In this document: positions 43,770-54,285 of the stretch, one piece after another
How positions within the stretch are numbered: position 1 is the first letter of the stretch
Layout of the letters: the number at the start of each line of letters is the position of its first letter
Assembly (NCBI GenBank): GCA_965205995.1
Contig: OZ242200.1
Coordinates: 1,550,001-1,614,000, forward strand
Length of the DNA stretch: 64,000 nt
Source: MPNO01 sp965205995
Lineage (GTDB): Bacteria; Pseudomonadota; Alphaproteobacteria; MPNO01
Direction of reading: 5' to 3'
Notes under the pieces: generated by a model
What the model was told of the DNA's origin: nothing
The model's input: the letters and a program-made list of their open reading frames with translations, nothing else
Databases searched by the model: none
Program-made: the position numbers and the translations under genes

Positions 43770-45884
43770 TCACGCAAGGGAGGGTCTAGCCCCTCCGGTT
43801 CGGGCTTGCCCTTCGCCAACCGGCTCGATCCACACCGCGGTATCGTGAAACACCGCGCCGCCCAATGGCGGCCCCGGATCGGCGCTGACCAGCAGGTTGA
43901 TTCCGATCCCTTCCTCGAATGCGCTGCCGGGCCAGATCCCCTCGACGATCGCCACGCCCTCCTGAAGCCCGTCGAAGGGCTCGACGGCGACGGTCACGGC
44001 CCCCTTGTCGTTGCCGATCCGCACGGCATCCCCTTCGGCGACGCCGAGGCGGCGGCAGTCCGCGGGGTGGAGTTTCACCCGCGGCCGGTCTTCCTGCGCC
44101 TGCCCCGTCGGCGTCTCCGTGAAGCTCGAATTGAGGAAGCTGCGGGACGGCGCGGTCACCAGGCGGAACGGGTGGCGCTCGTCCGCCTCGTCGATGATCG
44201 CATGGTGATCCGGCAGCGCCGGCATCCCGTCGTGCAGCGGGCCGAGCGACGCCCAATCCGGCGCGAAGCGGAAGCGCCCGTCCGCGCCCGGAAATCCGTC
44301 GATGAAATGGCCCTTCTCGAAGGGCGGGCTGCAATCGATCCAGCGCTGCTCGCGCAGCGCATCGGCGCCGCAATAGCCGGACGCCAGCAGTGTGCGGTCG
44401 ATCGCCTCCCAGGCGTCGATGCCGAAACCCTCGTGCTCAGCGCCGAGGCGGGCCGCCAGGGCGCAGAGGACATCGTGGTTGGAGCGCGCCTCGCCGAGCG
44501 GCGGGATGGCGCGCGGGCCGATCTGGAGATGGGTATGGCCGAGCGCGATATAGAGGTCGTCATGTTCGAGAAAAGTCGTCGCCGGCAGGACGATGTCCGC
44601 CATGCGCGCGGTCTCGGTCATGAACTGTTCGTGGACGCAGACGAACAGATCCTCGCGCGCGAAGCCCTCCTTGACCCGCCCGAGATCGGGCGCCACCGAC
44701 ATCGGGTTGGTGTTCTGGACCAGCATCGCCGTCACCGGCGGGCCGTCGCCGATGTCGCGCGGAGCGCCGGTCAGCACCGGGCCGATCCGCGACATATCCA
44801 GCACCCTTGTGCTTCGGTCGACCGCATCGGTCCCTTCGATGAGGCGCATGTCGAGGCCGAACAGCCCGCCATTGGAATAGAGCGCGCCGCCCCCTCGATG
44901 CGCCCAGGCCCCGGTCACCGTCGGCAGGCAGGTCACCGCGTGATAGTTGACCGCCCCGTTGCGCGAACGTGAGAAGCCGTAACCCGCGCGGATCATCGCC
45001 CGCTTGTTGGCGCCGTAAAGCGCGGCGAAGTCCTCGATCTCCCCAACATCGAGCCCGGTGATCCGCGCCGCCCATTCGGGCGTCCGGTCGGCGAGATGGG
45101 CTTCCAGCCGATCGGGGTCGTCGGCGTAGCGCGCCATGTACTCGCGGTCGGCCCAGCCGTCGCGGAACAGGACATGCATGACCGCGCAGGCAAGCGCGCC
45201 GTCGGTCCCCGGGCGGAGCGCGAGATGCTGGTCGGCGATCCTGGCCGTCCCGGTCCGGTAGGGGTCGATCACCGCCAGCTTGGCGCCGCGCGTCTTCCGC
45301 GCGATGGCGATGTGGTGCATCAGATTGACCTGGGTGTGGACCGGGTTCGAACCCCAGACCACGATCAGATCGCTGTCGGCGATCTCGCAGCTGTCGGGGC
45401 CGTATTTGGCGCCCACCCCCGCCATCCAGCCCGCGTCGGTGAGGCTGGAACAGATCGTCCTGAGCTGGCGCGAATAGCGCATGACGTGGCGCAGCCGGTT
45501 GATGCCGTCGCGCTGCACCAGCCCCATGGTGCCGGCGTAGTAATACGGCCAGACGGTCTCGCTGCCGTGCCGCTGGGCGCGCTCGACGAAGGCGTCGGCG
45601 ACCCGGTCGAGCGCCTCGTCCCACGAAATCTCGGCAAAATCGCCGGACCCCTTCGGGCCGGTCCGCCGCAGCGGCACGGTCAGGCGGTCGGGATGATGCA
45701 CCCGCTCGGCATAGCGGGCGACCTTGGCGCAGACAACGCCCGCGGTATAGCGGTTGCTCTCCGCCCCGCGCACCGAGCCGATCCGGTCGGGCGCAAGACG
45801 CTCGATGTCGAGCGCGCAGGCGCTCGGGCAGTCATGCGGGCAAACCGAAAAGGCGATGTCGGGATATGCTGCGTCCAGGGGCAT
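43770..45884 (-). CDS. Molybdopterin-dependent oxidoreductase
   Basis: 704 residues, DMSO-reductase superfamily. Cys15, Cys19, Cys23 and Cys52 (C-x3-C-x3-C-x28-C) bind a [4Fe-4S] cluster. WGSNPVHTQVNLMHHIAIAR, NTNPMSVAPDLGRVKEG and VLPATTFLEHDDLYIALGH mark the molybdopterin domains; RTICSSLTDAGW is in the place of the metal ligand, suggesting Ser or Cys ligation, and no Sec. No Tat signal is visible, so it should be cytoplasmic. It resembles the formate dehydrogenase/assimilatory reductase group whose substrates are unclear. No partner electron-transfer gene is next to it. Confidence 0.88.
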   Translation of the reverse strand: MPLDAAYPDIAFSVCPHDCPSACALDIERLAPDRIGSVRGAESNRYTAGVVCAKVARYAERVHHPDRLTVPLRRTGPKGSGDFAEISWDEALDRVADAFVERAQRHGSETVWPYYYAGTMGLVQRDGINRLRHVMRYSRQLRTICSSLTDAGWMAGVGAKYGPDSCEIADSDLIVVWGSNPVHTQVNLMHHIAIARKTRGAKLAVIDPYRTGTARIADQHLALRPGTDGALACAVMHVLFRDGWADREYMARYADDPDRLEAHLADRTPEWAARITGLDVGEIEDFAALYGANKRAMIRAGYGFSRSRNGAVNYHAVTCLPTVTGAWAHRGGGALYSNGGLFGLDMRLIEGTDAVDRSTRVLDMSRIGPVLTGAPRDIGDGPPVTAMLVQNTNPMSVAPDLGRVKEGFAREDLFVCVHEQFMTETARMADIVLPATTFLEHDDLYIALGHTHLQIGPRAIPPLGEARSNHDVLCALAARLGAEHEGFGIDAWEAIDRTLLASGYCGADALREQRWIDCSPPFEKGHFIDGFPGADGRFRFAPDWASLGPLHDGMPALPDHHAIIDEADERHPFRLVTAPSRSFLNSSFTETPTGQAQEDRPRVKLHPADCRRLGVAEGDAVRIGNDKGAVTVAVEPFDGLQEGVAIVEGIWPGSAFEEGIGINLLVSADPGPPLGGAVFHDTAVWIEPVGEGQARTGGARPSLA

Positions 45885-45974
45885 CTAGGTGCCGAGACCC
45901 TCGCAAATCCGCCTCGTTTCGAACGACACGAATATAGGGCGCGGCCGGTTTGGGGACAATGGGCCGCCCTCCCC

Positions 45975-46970
<996 letters not shown>

Positions 46971-47103
46971 GGCCCAGTTCCTCCCTGGCGAATCGTTCGC
47001 CTTAACGTTGGGCGGACGGCGGAGACCGCAAGGAATCCGCACCTCACAATTCCGTGATCATAGTCTATCGGCGCGGCCTGCCGGGGACGATAAAATCGCG
47101 CCC

Positions 47104-47708
47104 GTGTCCGGCCCCTCCCTCTTCGCGCGGATCGAAGGCGCCCTGCCCGGACGGACGGCCGCCTTCGCCATCCTGCTCTTCGTCGCGCTGTGCTGGGCGG
47201 GGACGATCGTCGCCGGGCGGGCGGCGCCGCCGGAGGTGCCGCCGCTGACGATCAATTTCTGGCGCTGGCTGGTCGCCCTGGTCGCGATCCTCCCCTTCAC
47301 CGGGCGCGCCCTGATCGTCAAGCGCAGCGCCATCCGACCGAATTGATGGCGGTGCTCTGCACCGCCGGCGCGGTCACCTGCCTGCCGCTCTTCGCTCTGG
47401 AGGCCGTGGTCTTCGACCGCACGGCCGACTGGACATGGGGCGCGATCGCCGCGGTCGGGTTCATCGCGCTGTTCCCGTCGCCGATCGCCCAGATCCTGTG
47501 GGTCTGGGGCGTGGCCCGGCTGGGCGCCAACACGGCCGGGTATTTCATTTACACCGTGCCGGCCTTCGGGGCGCTGATGGCGATCGCGCTCCTCGGCGAG
47601 ACCTTCCGATGGTTTCACGGCGTCGGGATCGTGCTGGTCTTCGTCGGGGTCTATGCGGCGACGTCGCGCCCCGGACGCGGCGCGCCGGCGAAGCGTCAGA
47701 CCGGCTGA
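47104..47708 (+). pseudogene. EamA/DMT-family transporter, truncated and frameshifted
   Basis: An EamA exporter has ten TM helices in about 300 residues. The first frame (GTG at 47104) gives helices 1-2 (AILLFVALCWAGTIVAGRAA; FWRWLVALVAILPFTG). After ALIVKRSAIRPN the second frame opens with LMAVLCTAGAVTCLPLFALE and continues with helices resembling 7-10 (FGALMAIALLGETFRWFHGV). About 100 residues in the middle are missing and the frame changes there, so the protein is dead. The 3' end overlaps the convergent oxidoreductase gene by 13 bases. Confidence 0.75.
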
Positions 47709-48676
47709 GCCTCGCCGGTTTCGGCCGACCGCACGACCGCCTCCAGCACGTCGACCGCGTGGCCGATCTGGTCCGGCGGGATGGGAAACGGCGCCCCGCC
47801 CGAAGCGGCGGCCGCGAAAGCCTCCAGGCATTCCCGAATCGTCCGGTAGCCGGGATAGTCGTAGCCGTCCCAGCGCCGGTCCTCGCGCTCGCCGTCGACG
47901 AATTCGGCCTCGATCCGGTCGAGGGCGTGGATCTGGGCCCAGCCCCCGGTGCCGATGACCCGGACCTGGTAGAGATGGGCGGTCGCGGCGACGGTGCCGA
48001 GATAGCCGGTGCAGCCGTCCGCGAAGTCGATCAGCACCGACGTCGTATCGTCGACCCCGAAGGGCAGCGCAATCCGCTTGCTCGTGGTCCGGACCGAAGT
48101 CATGCGGCCGGCGAGCCCGATGAAGGCGTCGACCACATGGATGCCGAGCGAGGTCATCCCGCCCGCCGGGCTTTCCGCATCGTCGGCGCGCCAGGTCTCC
48201 GCCGCGCGGGTGAGATCGGCGGAAAAATTGCCTTCGAGATGCAGGAGCCTGCCCAGCCGGCCCTCGTCGACGAGCGACCGCAGCGCAAGGAAATTGGGCG
48301 CGAAGCGCCGGTTGTGGCCGATCGCCAGCGTCACCCCCGCCGCCTCGACCGCCTCGATGGCGGCCGCCGCGGTGGCCGCGTTGAGGGTCAGCGGCTTTTC
48401 GCAGAAGACGTGTTTGCCGGCCGCCGCCGCCGCGATGATCTGGCTGCAATGAAGGGAGTGCGGCGTCGCCAGGACGACGGCATCGATGTCCGGATCGGCG
48501 AGTGCGGCGTCGAAATCCGAGCCCAGCGCCATCCCCCTGGCCCGGGCATAGTCCTCGACCTTGGACGGGGTTCGGGTGACGGCGTGGGTGAACCGGATCG
48601 CTTCGGAGCCTTCGCCGAGGGAATCGACCAGCGTCTGGCCCCAGCGGCCGAGGCCGATAATCGCCGCATCGATCAC
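47696..48676 (-). CDS. Gfo/Idh/MocA-family oxidoreductase
   Basis: 326 residues. AAIIGLGRWGQTLVDSLGE is the NAD(P)-binding Rossmann loop, HVFCEKPLTLNAATAAAAIE holds the catalytic EKP lysine, and GHNRRFAPNFLALRSLVDEG and GGMTSLGIHVVDAFIGLAGR are the C-terminal signatures with His near 171. Family members oxidise or reduce sugars, inositols or related compounds. The GTG at 48674-48676 starts two bases past the stop of the aldehyde dehydrogenase gene, so the two form one operon. It may act on the same pathway substrate as that enzyme. Confidence 0.9.
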   Translation of the reverse strand: MIDAAIIGLGRWGQTLVDSLGEGSEAIRFTHAVTRTPSKVEDYARARGMALGSDFDAALADPDIDAVVLATPHSLHCSQIIAAAAAGKHVFCEKPLTLNAATAAAAIEAVEAAGVTLAIGHNRRFAPNFLALRSLVDEGRLGRLLHLEGNFSADLTRAAETWRADDAESPAGGMTSLGIHVVDAFIGLAGRMTSVRTTSKRIALPFGVDDTTSVLIDFADGCTGYLGTVAATAHLYQVRVIGTGGWAQIHALDRIEAEFVDGEREDRRWDGYDYPGYRTIRECLEAFAAAASGGAPFPIPPDQIGHAVDVLEAVVRSAETGEAQPV

Positions 48677-48678
48677 GG

Positions 48679-50199
48679 TCAGGCGTCCGTCTTCTCGCGC
48701 GGCACCAGCATGTCGTACCAGGGCTTGTTGTCGCGCGTCCTGGTGTCGTCGACATGGAGCGACTTGACCTCGGTGTACTCGTTCAGCCCCTCCTCGCCGA
48801 ACTCGCGCCCGATCCCCGACTGCTTGTAGCCGCCGAACGGCATCCGCTCGCTCAGCAGATGCCAGTCGTTGATCCACACCGTGCCGGTGCGCATCCGCGC
48901 GGCGATCTCGCGCGCATGGTCGATGTCCTCGCTCCACACCCCGCCGCCGAGGCCGAAGATCGAATCGTTGGCGATCGAGACCGCCTCGTCCTCGCTGTCG
49001 TATTTGAGGACGCAGAGGACCGGCCCGAAGATCTCCTCCTGGGCGATCCGCATGTCGTTGGTGACGTCGACGAAGACCGTGGGCTCGATGAAATAGCCCT
49101 TGCCGAGCGGGCCGTCGGTGGCGCGCGCCCCGCCGCAGGCGAGCGTCGCCCCCTCCTTCTTGCCGAGCTCGATATAGTCGAGGACGGTCTCCATGTGGCG
49201 CTCGGAGACCACCGGGCCCAGCCTGGTGGCCGGATCGAGGGGATCGCCCATCGGCAGCGCTTCCAGCTTGGCCACCATCTGCCCGACGAAGTCGTCATGC
49301 TGGCCCTTGGGCAGGAGCAGGCGCGTGCCGGATTCGCAGACCTGCCCCTGGTGGTAGAACGAGGCGAAGATCGAGCCGTCGACCGCGATGTCCCAGTTGG
49401 CGTCGTGCAGCACGATATTGGCGGACTTGCCGCCGCATTCGAGGGTGACCTTCTTAAGCGTGCCCGCGGCCTTGGCCATGATGTCGCGGCCGACCTCGGT
49501 GGAGCCGGTGAAGGCGACCTTGTCGACCAGCGGGCTGGTGGTCATCACCTCGCCGATGGTCCTGCCGGGGCCGGCGATGATGTTGACCGCGCCGGGCGGG
49601 AAGCCGACCTCGTCGACGATTCGGGCGAGTTCCAGGGCGTTGAGCGGGGTGTCGCTGGCCGGCTTGAGGACGATGGTGTTGCCGGTGGCGAGCGCCGGGC
49701 CGAGCTTCCATACCGCCATCAGCAACGGAAAATTCCACGGGATGATCGAGGCGCAGACGCCGATCGGCTCGCGGATCGTGTAGTTGAAGGACCGTCCCGG
49801 CCGGGACATGCCCTCGATCTCCCTGGCCTCGGCGTTGTAGCGCTTGGCCATGTCGCCGAAATAGGCCATCTGGCGCTGGGCGAGATAGGCATCGGCGCCG
49901 CATTTGGCGATGGTGCCGCCCGAATCGCGCGATTCGTTCGCCGCGAGCTCCTTCTGGCGCTCCTTCATCGCGGCGGCGAGCTTGCCGATCGGCACCGAGC
50001 GCTCCTCGCCGCTCATTTGCGGCCACGGCCCTTCGTCGAAGGCCTTGCGGGCGGCGGCGATCGCCTTTTCCGCGTCGCCCGGGCTCGCCACCGGGATGTC
50101 GGCGATCGCCTCGCCGTCGAACGGGTTGATGCTGGGCTTCGTCCGGCCGCCTTCGGCGTCGACGAACCCACCGTCGATATAGAGTTGATAAGTCTCCAT
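48679..50199 (-). CDS. NAD(P)-dependent aldehyde dehydrogenase
   Basis: 506 residues. It oxidises an aldehyde to the acid. PWNFPLLMAVWKLGPALATG and FTGSTEVGRDIM bind the dinucleotide, LECGGKSANIVLHDAN carries the general-base glutamate, and GQVCESGTRLLLPKG the nucleophile cysteine; EEIFGPVLCVLKYDSED and MPFGGYKQSGIGREFG close the site. The N-terminal YQLYIDGGFVDAEGG and start ATG at 50199 are normal. The substrate is open; a lactaldehyde, betaine or aromatic aldehyde is possible. Co-transcribed with the Gfo/Idh gene. Confidence 0.93.
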   Translation of the reverse strand: METYQLYIDGGFVDAEGGRTKPSINPFDGEAIADIPVASPGDAEKAIAAARKAFDEGPWPQMSGEERSVPIGKLAAAMKERQKELAANESRDSGGTIAKCGADAYLAQRQMAYFGDMAKRYNAEAREIEGMSRPGRSFNYTIREPIGVCASIIPWNFPLLMAVWKLGPALATGNTIVLKPASDTPLNALELARIVDEVGFPPGAVNIIAGPGRTIGEVMTTSPLVDKVAFTGSTEVGRDIMAKAAGTLKKVTLECGGKSANIVLHDANWDIAVDGSIFASFYHQGQVCESGTRLLLPKGQHDDFVGQMVAKLEALPMGDPLDPATRLGPVVSERHMETVLDYIELGKKEGATLACGGARATDGPLGKGYFIEPTVFVDVTNDMRIAQEEIFGPVLCVLKYDSEDEAVSIANDSIFGLGGGVWSEDIDHAREIAARMRTGTVWINDWHLLSERMPFGGYKQSGIGREFGEEGLNEYTEVKSLHVDDTRTRDNKPWYDMLVPREKTDA

Positions 50200-50344
50200 C
50201 GTCCCCGTTCTCCTTTGCGATGCGGCTGCGATGCGGCCCCGGCCGGTCGCGCGGAGATATACCGGGGGCCGGAAGGGCGGTCCATAGCACCGGCCTTCCG
50301 CACCGCTATAATGCCGCCCTTTGCAAGGCAGGCCGGAGGCTGGG

Positions 50345-51163
50345 GTGACGGACGAAACGACCGAAAACGGAGGCTACGAGACCATCAAGGCCGAGCGGCG
50401 CGACGGCGTGCTCGAGGTCACGCTCGACCGGCCGGAGGTGATGAACGCGATCAACGAGCCGATGGCCGACGAGATCATGGACGCGCTGGCTGCGGTCGAG
50501 CTCGACCGCGAGATCCTCGCGATCATCCTCCAGGGCAACGAGCGCGCGTTCTGCGCCGGCGCCGACCTCGGCGGGTTCAAGGACGAGCCGGAGGACCGCT
50601 ACGACAATTACCGCGCGCGCTACAACGTGCGCCGCAACCGGGTGCTCTACAAGTTCATGCAGTCCTATACCAAGCCGGTCATCTCGGCGGTCGAGGGGTA
50701 CTGCCTCGGCGGCGGGTTCGAGCTTGCCATGTTCGGCGACATGATCGTCGCCGGCGAGGACGCGCAGTTCGGCCTGCCGGAAGCCCGGCACAGCCTGATC
50801 CCCGGCGCCGGCGGCACCCAGAACCTGCCCCGCATGATCGGCGCCGCGCTCGCCAAGGAGCTGATCTGGACGGCGCGCCGGATCGGCGCCGAGGAAGCCA
50901 AATCCTACCGCATCGTCAACCACGTCACGCCGAAGGGCGAGGCGCTCGCCAAGGCGCGGGAGATCACCCAGGCGATGGCGAAGAACGGCCCGCTCGCCAT
51001 CATGATGACCAAGCAGGCGATCGACCGCGGCATGGATCTACCGCTGATGCACGGCTTCATGCAGGAGGCGGACCTTGCCTATATGCTGGCCTGGTCGGAG
51101 GATCGCGCCGAGGGGCTGAAAGCCTTCGCCGAACGCCGCCGGCCGACCTTCAAGGGGCAGTAG
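50345..51163 (+). CDS. Enoyl-CoA hydratase/isomerase family protein
   Basis: 272 residues, crotonase fold. VLEVTLDRPEVMNAINEPMA opens it; ERAFCAGADLGGFK and YCLGGGFELAMFGDMIVA are the oxyanion-hole strands; FGLPEARHSLIPGAGGTQNL contains Glu in the place of the catalytic acid of hydratases, and the RMIG that follows is common. It adds water to, or rearranges, an acyl-CoA. The GTG at 50345 has GGAGG six bases upstream; a TTG at 50321 is less likely. A UbiD decarboxylase gene follows 114 bases downstream, so the pair could act in aromatic or unsaturated acid breakdown. Confidence 0.9.
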   Translation: MTDETTENGGYETIKAERRDGVLEVTLDRPEVMNAINEPMADEIMDALAAVELDREILAIILQGNERAFCAGADLGGFKDEPEDRYDNYRARYNVRRNRVLYKFMQSYTKPVISAVEGYCLGGGFELAMFGDMIVAGEDAQFGLPEARHSLIPGAGGTQNLPRMIGAALAKELIWTARRIGAEEAKSYRIVNHVTPKGEALAKAREITQAMAKNGPLAIMMTKQAIDRGMDLPLMHGFMQEADLAYMLAWSEDRAEGLKAFAERRRPTFKGQ

Positions 51164-51277
51164 CGCCCGCCTCGCGATGACGGGCGGGGGCGTTGCGCGC
51201 CCCCCGCCCGCTCTCTACAACCACGGCGAAGCCCGATTCGACAGGCGATCGGGCCCTCGTACTCCGGAGGCCGGCCA

Positions 51278-52681
51278 GTGCCCGATCAATCCTACCGCAC
51301 GTTCCTCGCCAATTTGCAGCAGCAGGGCGAGATCATCCACTTCACCAAGGAAGTCGATCCGCTCGCCAACATGTCGGCCGTCGAGTGGAAGACCTATAAC
51401 GATTTGGGCAAGTCGAGCCTGTTCACCAACATCAAGGGCCACGAGGGCTGGCAGGCCTGCAGCCAGATCCTCGCCGACCGCGGCAAATGGTCGATCGGGC
51501 TCGGCATCCCGGAGGACGAGATGCTGGAGACCATGTCGCTCCGGCTGCGCCAGCCGATCCCGACCGAGGACGTCGGCCGCGACCGGGCGCCGGTCAAGGA
51601 GGTGGTCCTGCTCGGCGACGAGGCCGATTTGAACGACATCCCCTCGATGATCACCTCGGAGAAGGACGGCGGGCGCTTCCTCGCCTCGGGCATGGCGATC
51701 ATCAAGGACCCCGAGACCGGGATCCGCAACATGTCGATCCACCGCCAGCAGATCATGGGCCGGGACAAGACCGGGTTCCTGATGCTGCACCGCCAGGCGC
51801 GGCGGATCTACGACATGTATTCCGCGCGCAACGAACCGACCCCGGTGGCGATGGTGTTCGGCGTTCACCCGGCGATCTTCTTCGGATCCGCCTACACCAC
51901 GCGGTTCGGCCTCGACGAGCTCGAACTCTCGGGCGGGCTGCTCGGCGAGGCGGTGCGCATGGTCAAGTGCGAGACCATCGACGTCGAGGTCCCGGCCGAG
52001 GCCGAGCTGGTGATCGAGGGCGAGGTGCTGCCCAACCACCTTGAGCCCGAGGGGCCGTTCGGCGAGGTGCCCGGCACCTACGCCATGCAGGGCCAATCGG
52101 AAATCTTCAGGGTCAAGGCGATCACCCGGCGCAAGGACCCGATCTTCTACGCCATCCATTGCGGTTTCCCGGTCACCGACACCCAGCAGACCACCGCGCT
52201 CGGCATCGAGATCGCGACCCGCGAGCATCTGCGCAATGTCGAGGGCGGGCTCGATTTGCGCGACATCCGCTGCGTCACCGCGGCCGGGCTGATGATGCTG
52301 GTCCTGAAGATCCGCCCCCGGGTGGAGGGCCAGGCCAAGACCGCGCTGATGGCGGCGCTGTCCGGCCCCTATCTCCACCCCAAGATCGCGATCGCGGTCG
52401 ACGAGGACATCGACGCGGCCGATCTGCGCCAGGTGATGTGGTCGATGACCACCAGGGTGCATGCCGAGAAGGACGTGGTGCTGATCCCCAACACCCGCGT
52501 GTTCCCGCTCGACAACATCTCGCCCATCGTCGAGGGGATGGACAGCCTGCACCGGATCGGCACCAAGTGGATGATCGACGCCACCATGCCGGCGCCGACC
52601 CAGGCCGACGCGCGCGCCCGCTTCGAGCGCGCGATCCCGAAGAACTTCGACAGCGTGAACCTGGAAGACTTCCTTCCCTGA
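51278..52681 (+). CDS. UbiD-family prenylated-FMN decarboxylase
   Basis: 467 residues. UbiD enzymes (de)carboxylate unsaturated or aromatic acids with prenylated FMN. MSIHRQQIMGRDKTGFLML is near the prFMN loop with Arg, and VIEGEVLPNHLEPEGPFGEV holds the two catalytic glutamates (E-x4-E type, here GEV...EPEGPFGE). IAIAVDEDIDAADLRQVMWS and IDATMPAPTQADARARF are C-terminal marks. The GTG at 51278 has GGAGG eight bases upstream. UbiX, the prFMN maker, is not in the window. A crotonase-type gene precedes it, and a TenA/PqqC-fold gene is convergent. Confidence 0.9.
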   Translation: MPDQSYRTFLANLQQQGEIIHFTKEVDPLANMSAVEWKTYNDLGKSSLFTNIKGHEGWQACSQILADRGKWSIGLGIPEDEMLETMSLRLRQPIPTEDVGRDRAPVKEVVLLGDEADLNDIPSMITSEKDGGRFLASGMAIIKDPETGIRNMSIHRQQIMGRDKTGFLMLHRQARRIYDMYSARNEPTPVAMVFGVHPAIFFGSAYTTRFGLDELELSGGLLGEAVRMVKCETIDVEVPAEAELVIEGEVLPNHLEPEGPFGEVPGTYAMQGQSEIFRVKAITRRKDPIFYAIHCGFPVTDTQQTTALGIEIATREHLRNVEGGLDLRDIRCVTAAGLMMLVLKIRPRVEGQAKTALMAALSGPYLHPKIAIAVDEDIDAADLRQVMWSMTTRVHAEKDVVLIPNTRVFPLDNISPIVEGMDSLHRIGTKWMIDATMPAPTQADARARFERAIPKNFDSVNLEDFLP

Positions 52682-52702
52682 GCCGGCCTGGGCCCTGAGC
52701 GA

Positions 52703-53446
52703 TCAGGCGGCGACGCCGGGCGGCAGGATCTCGGCCTCGTTCAGCACGTGCTGGCGGTAGACCTCGGTGATCGACGCCCAGCGCAGCTGCACCGCCTCCT
52801 CGCAGACCTGGAGCGTGCGCTGTTCCAGATCGGGGGTCACGTATCTCTCGCAGAGCGCCATCTGGCGGTTGGAGTGCTCGAGATCGGCCTCGGCGTGCTC
52901 GACGAAGAAGGCGATCTCCCTGGCATCCGCTTCGTAGCCGTAATGCCTGGCGAAGGACGGGATGGTGATCTCGTTGTTGAGCGCGACCTGCTGGCCCTCC
53001 TGCGTCGCCTGCATGGCGAGCGCGACGCCGACCGGCTCGTCGCGCAGGCAGTGGACGTAGTGCAGGGTGCGCGCCCACCAGGCCGGGCCCATCTTGATCG
53101 ATTTGACCTCCTCGGTGGTCAGCCCGGCCGCGTTGCAGAAGTCGAAGATCATCTCCATGTGGTCGTGCGGCTGCTTGTCCTCGCCGGGCGAGGCGATCAG
53201 CCCCTCTTCCTCGGCCAGGTTCTCGACCAGCGACTGGACGACATCCTTGGGCGCGCGGTAGAGCAGGAGACCGAAAGAGGGCAGCGCCTGTTCGACGAAC
53301 TTGAAATGGTTCGCCATGTAGATCCCGAGCGCCTTGAGCGGCAGCGACCCGTCGGTCATCGCCTGGAAGAACGGATGCTTCTTGGTGTGCCAGGTTTCCC
53401 TGAGGGCGACGACCTTTTCGCCGATCCCGGTGGTGGTGCCGTCCAT
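52703..53446 (-). CDS. TenA/PqqC-fold (heme-oxygenase-like) protein, possible diiron oxidase
   Basis: 247 residues, all helical. HKKHPFF-type start (WHTKKHPFFQAM), HFKFVEQALPSFGLLLYRAP, LVENLAEEEG, KQPHDHMEMIFDFCNAAGL and FFVEHAEADLEHSNRQMALC supply several Glu and His in positions used as metal ligands by heme-oxygenase-like diiron oxidases and by PqqC/CADD proteins. It lacks the features of thiaminase TenA (no TenA Cys). The ATG at 53446 has GGGAGGGAGA upstream. Substrate unknown; pterin, amino acid or lipid oxygenation are possible. Downstream lies the convergent UbiD gene. Confidence 0.7.
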   Translation of the reverse strand: MDGTTTGIGEKVVALRETWHTKKHPFFQAMTDGSLPLKALGIYMANHFKFVEQALPSFGLLLYRAPKDVVQSLVENLAEEEGLIASPGEDKQPHDHMEMIFDFCNAAGLTTEEVKSIKMGPAWWARTLHYVHCLRDEPVGVALAMQATQEGQQVALNNEITIPSFARHYGYEADAREIAFFVEHAEADLEHSNRQMALCERYVTPDLEQRTLQVCEEAVQLRWASITEVYRQHVLNEAEILPPGVAA

Positions 53447-53516
53447 GTCTCTCCCTCCCAGTTGGGCCGCGGCGATGCTACACCCCACGGATACGCCCGA
53501 CAATCCGCGGGCACCG

Positions 53517-54284
53517 TCAGCTCATGAGGCGCTTTCTCACGCCGCGGCGGGCGAATTCGAGCAGCACCGCCGAGACCGCCAGGATATAGCCCGCGTCCCA
53601 CAGCGCGATCCAGCCCCATTCGCCCTGGAAGGCCGCGCGGGCGAGGCGCACGGGATGCAGCAGCGGGAGCGCCTCGGCCAGGATCAGCCAGGCGCCGGGC
53701 AGGCGTTCGCGGATCGGGAAGAACACGTCGGAGAACAGGAACAGCGGCGTCAGGAACAGGGTGAAATAGAAGCTGAAAAGGTCGATCGAGGGGATGCGCA
53801 TGGTGAAGGCGAGGCCGATCGCGGCGAACAGGAGGCCCGCCAACGGGATGACGACCAGCGCCGCGAGCCCGCCCGGGAACGGCACCAGCCCGAACAGCGC
53901 GGCCACGACGAAGAAGCCGCCGCCATAGAACAGCGAACGGGTCATCGACCACAGCACCTCGCCCGCCAGGATGTCGTCGGGTCCGACCGGCGTGGTCAGG
54001 ATGCCGTCATAGGCCTTCTCGAAATGGATCCGCACATAGACGTTGTATGTCACCTCGAAGCTCGCGCCGTGCATCGCCGCGACCGCCAGCATCCCCGGCG
54101 CCAGGAACTCGATATAGCGCATCCCGCCGATCTCGGAGATATAGGCGCCGACGCCGATGCCGATCGCCGTCAAATAGAAGACCGGCTCGAAGAAATTGGG
54201 CAGGATCGTGTACTTCCAGGTGCGCCGGTAGAGCGTCGCGTTGCGGCGCCAGACCGACCAGGCGTGACGGAACGAGATTTCCAA
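53517..54284 (-). CDS. ABC-2 type permease
   Basis: 255 residues with six hydrophobic segments, among them EPVFYLTAIGIGVGAYI, FYGGGFFVVAALFGLVPFPG, VIPLAGLLFAAIGLAFTM and LFSFYFTLFLTPLFLFSDVF. FFPIRERLPGAWLILAEALP, then LLHPVRLARAAF, matches the NodJ-type exporter signature. The TTG at 54282-54284 directly follows the ATPase stop with one base between; no ATG is nearer. With the ATPase it should export a lipid, oligosaccharide or drug-like molecule. The cargo is unknown. Confidence 0.85.
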   Translation of the reverse strand: MEISFRHAWSVWRRNATLYRRTWKYTILPNFFEPVFYLTAIGIGVGAYISEIGGMRYIEFLAPGMLAVAAMHGASFEVTYNVYVRIHFEKAYDGILTTPVGPDDILAGEVLWSMTRSLFYGGGFFVVAALFGLVPFPGGLAALVVIPLAGLLFAAIGLAFTMRIPSIDLFSFYFTLFLTPLFLFSDVFFPIRERLPGAWLILAEALPLLHPVRLARAAFQGEWGWIALWDAGYILAVSAVLLEFARRGVRKRLMS

Positions 54285-54285
54285 T

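Noticed and set aside
41166..44972. 1268-codon plus-strand open frame across ugd, DnaJ, VWA and oxidoreductase genes
   Set aside because: The opposite strand carries four well-marked genes; the long frame has low complexity and no family features.
43770..45884. Molybdopterin oxidoreductase as a selenocysteine formate dehydrogenase
   Set aside because: The frame has no internal UGA, and the ligand position shows Cys/Ser-type residues.
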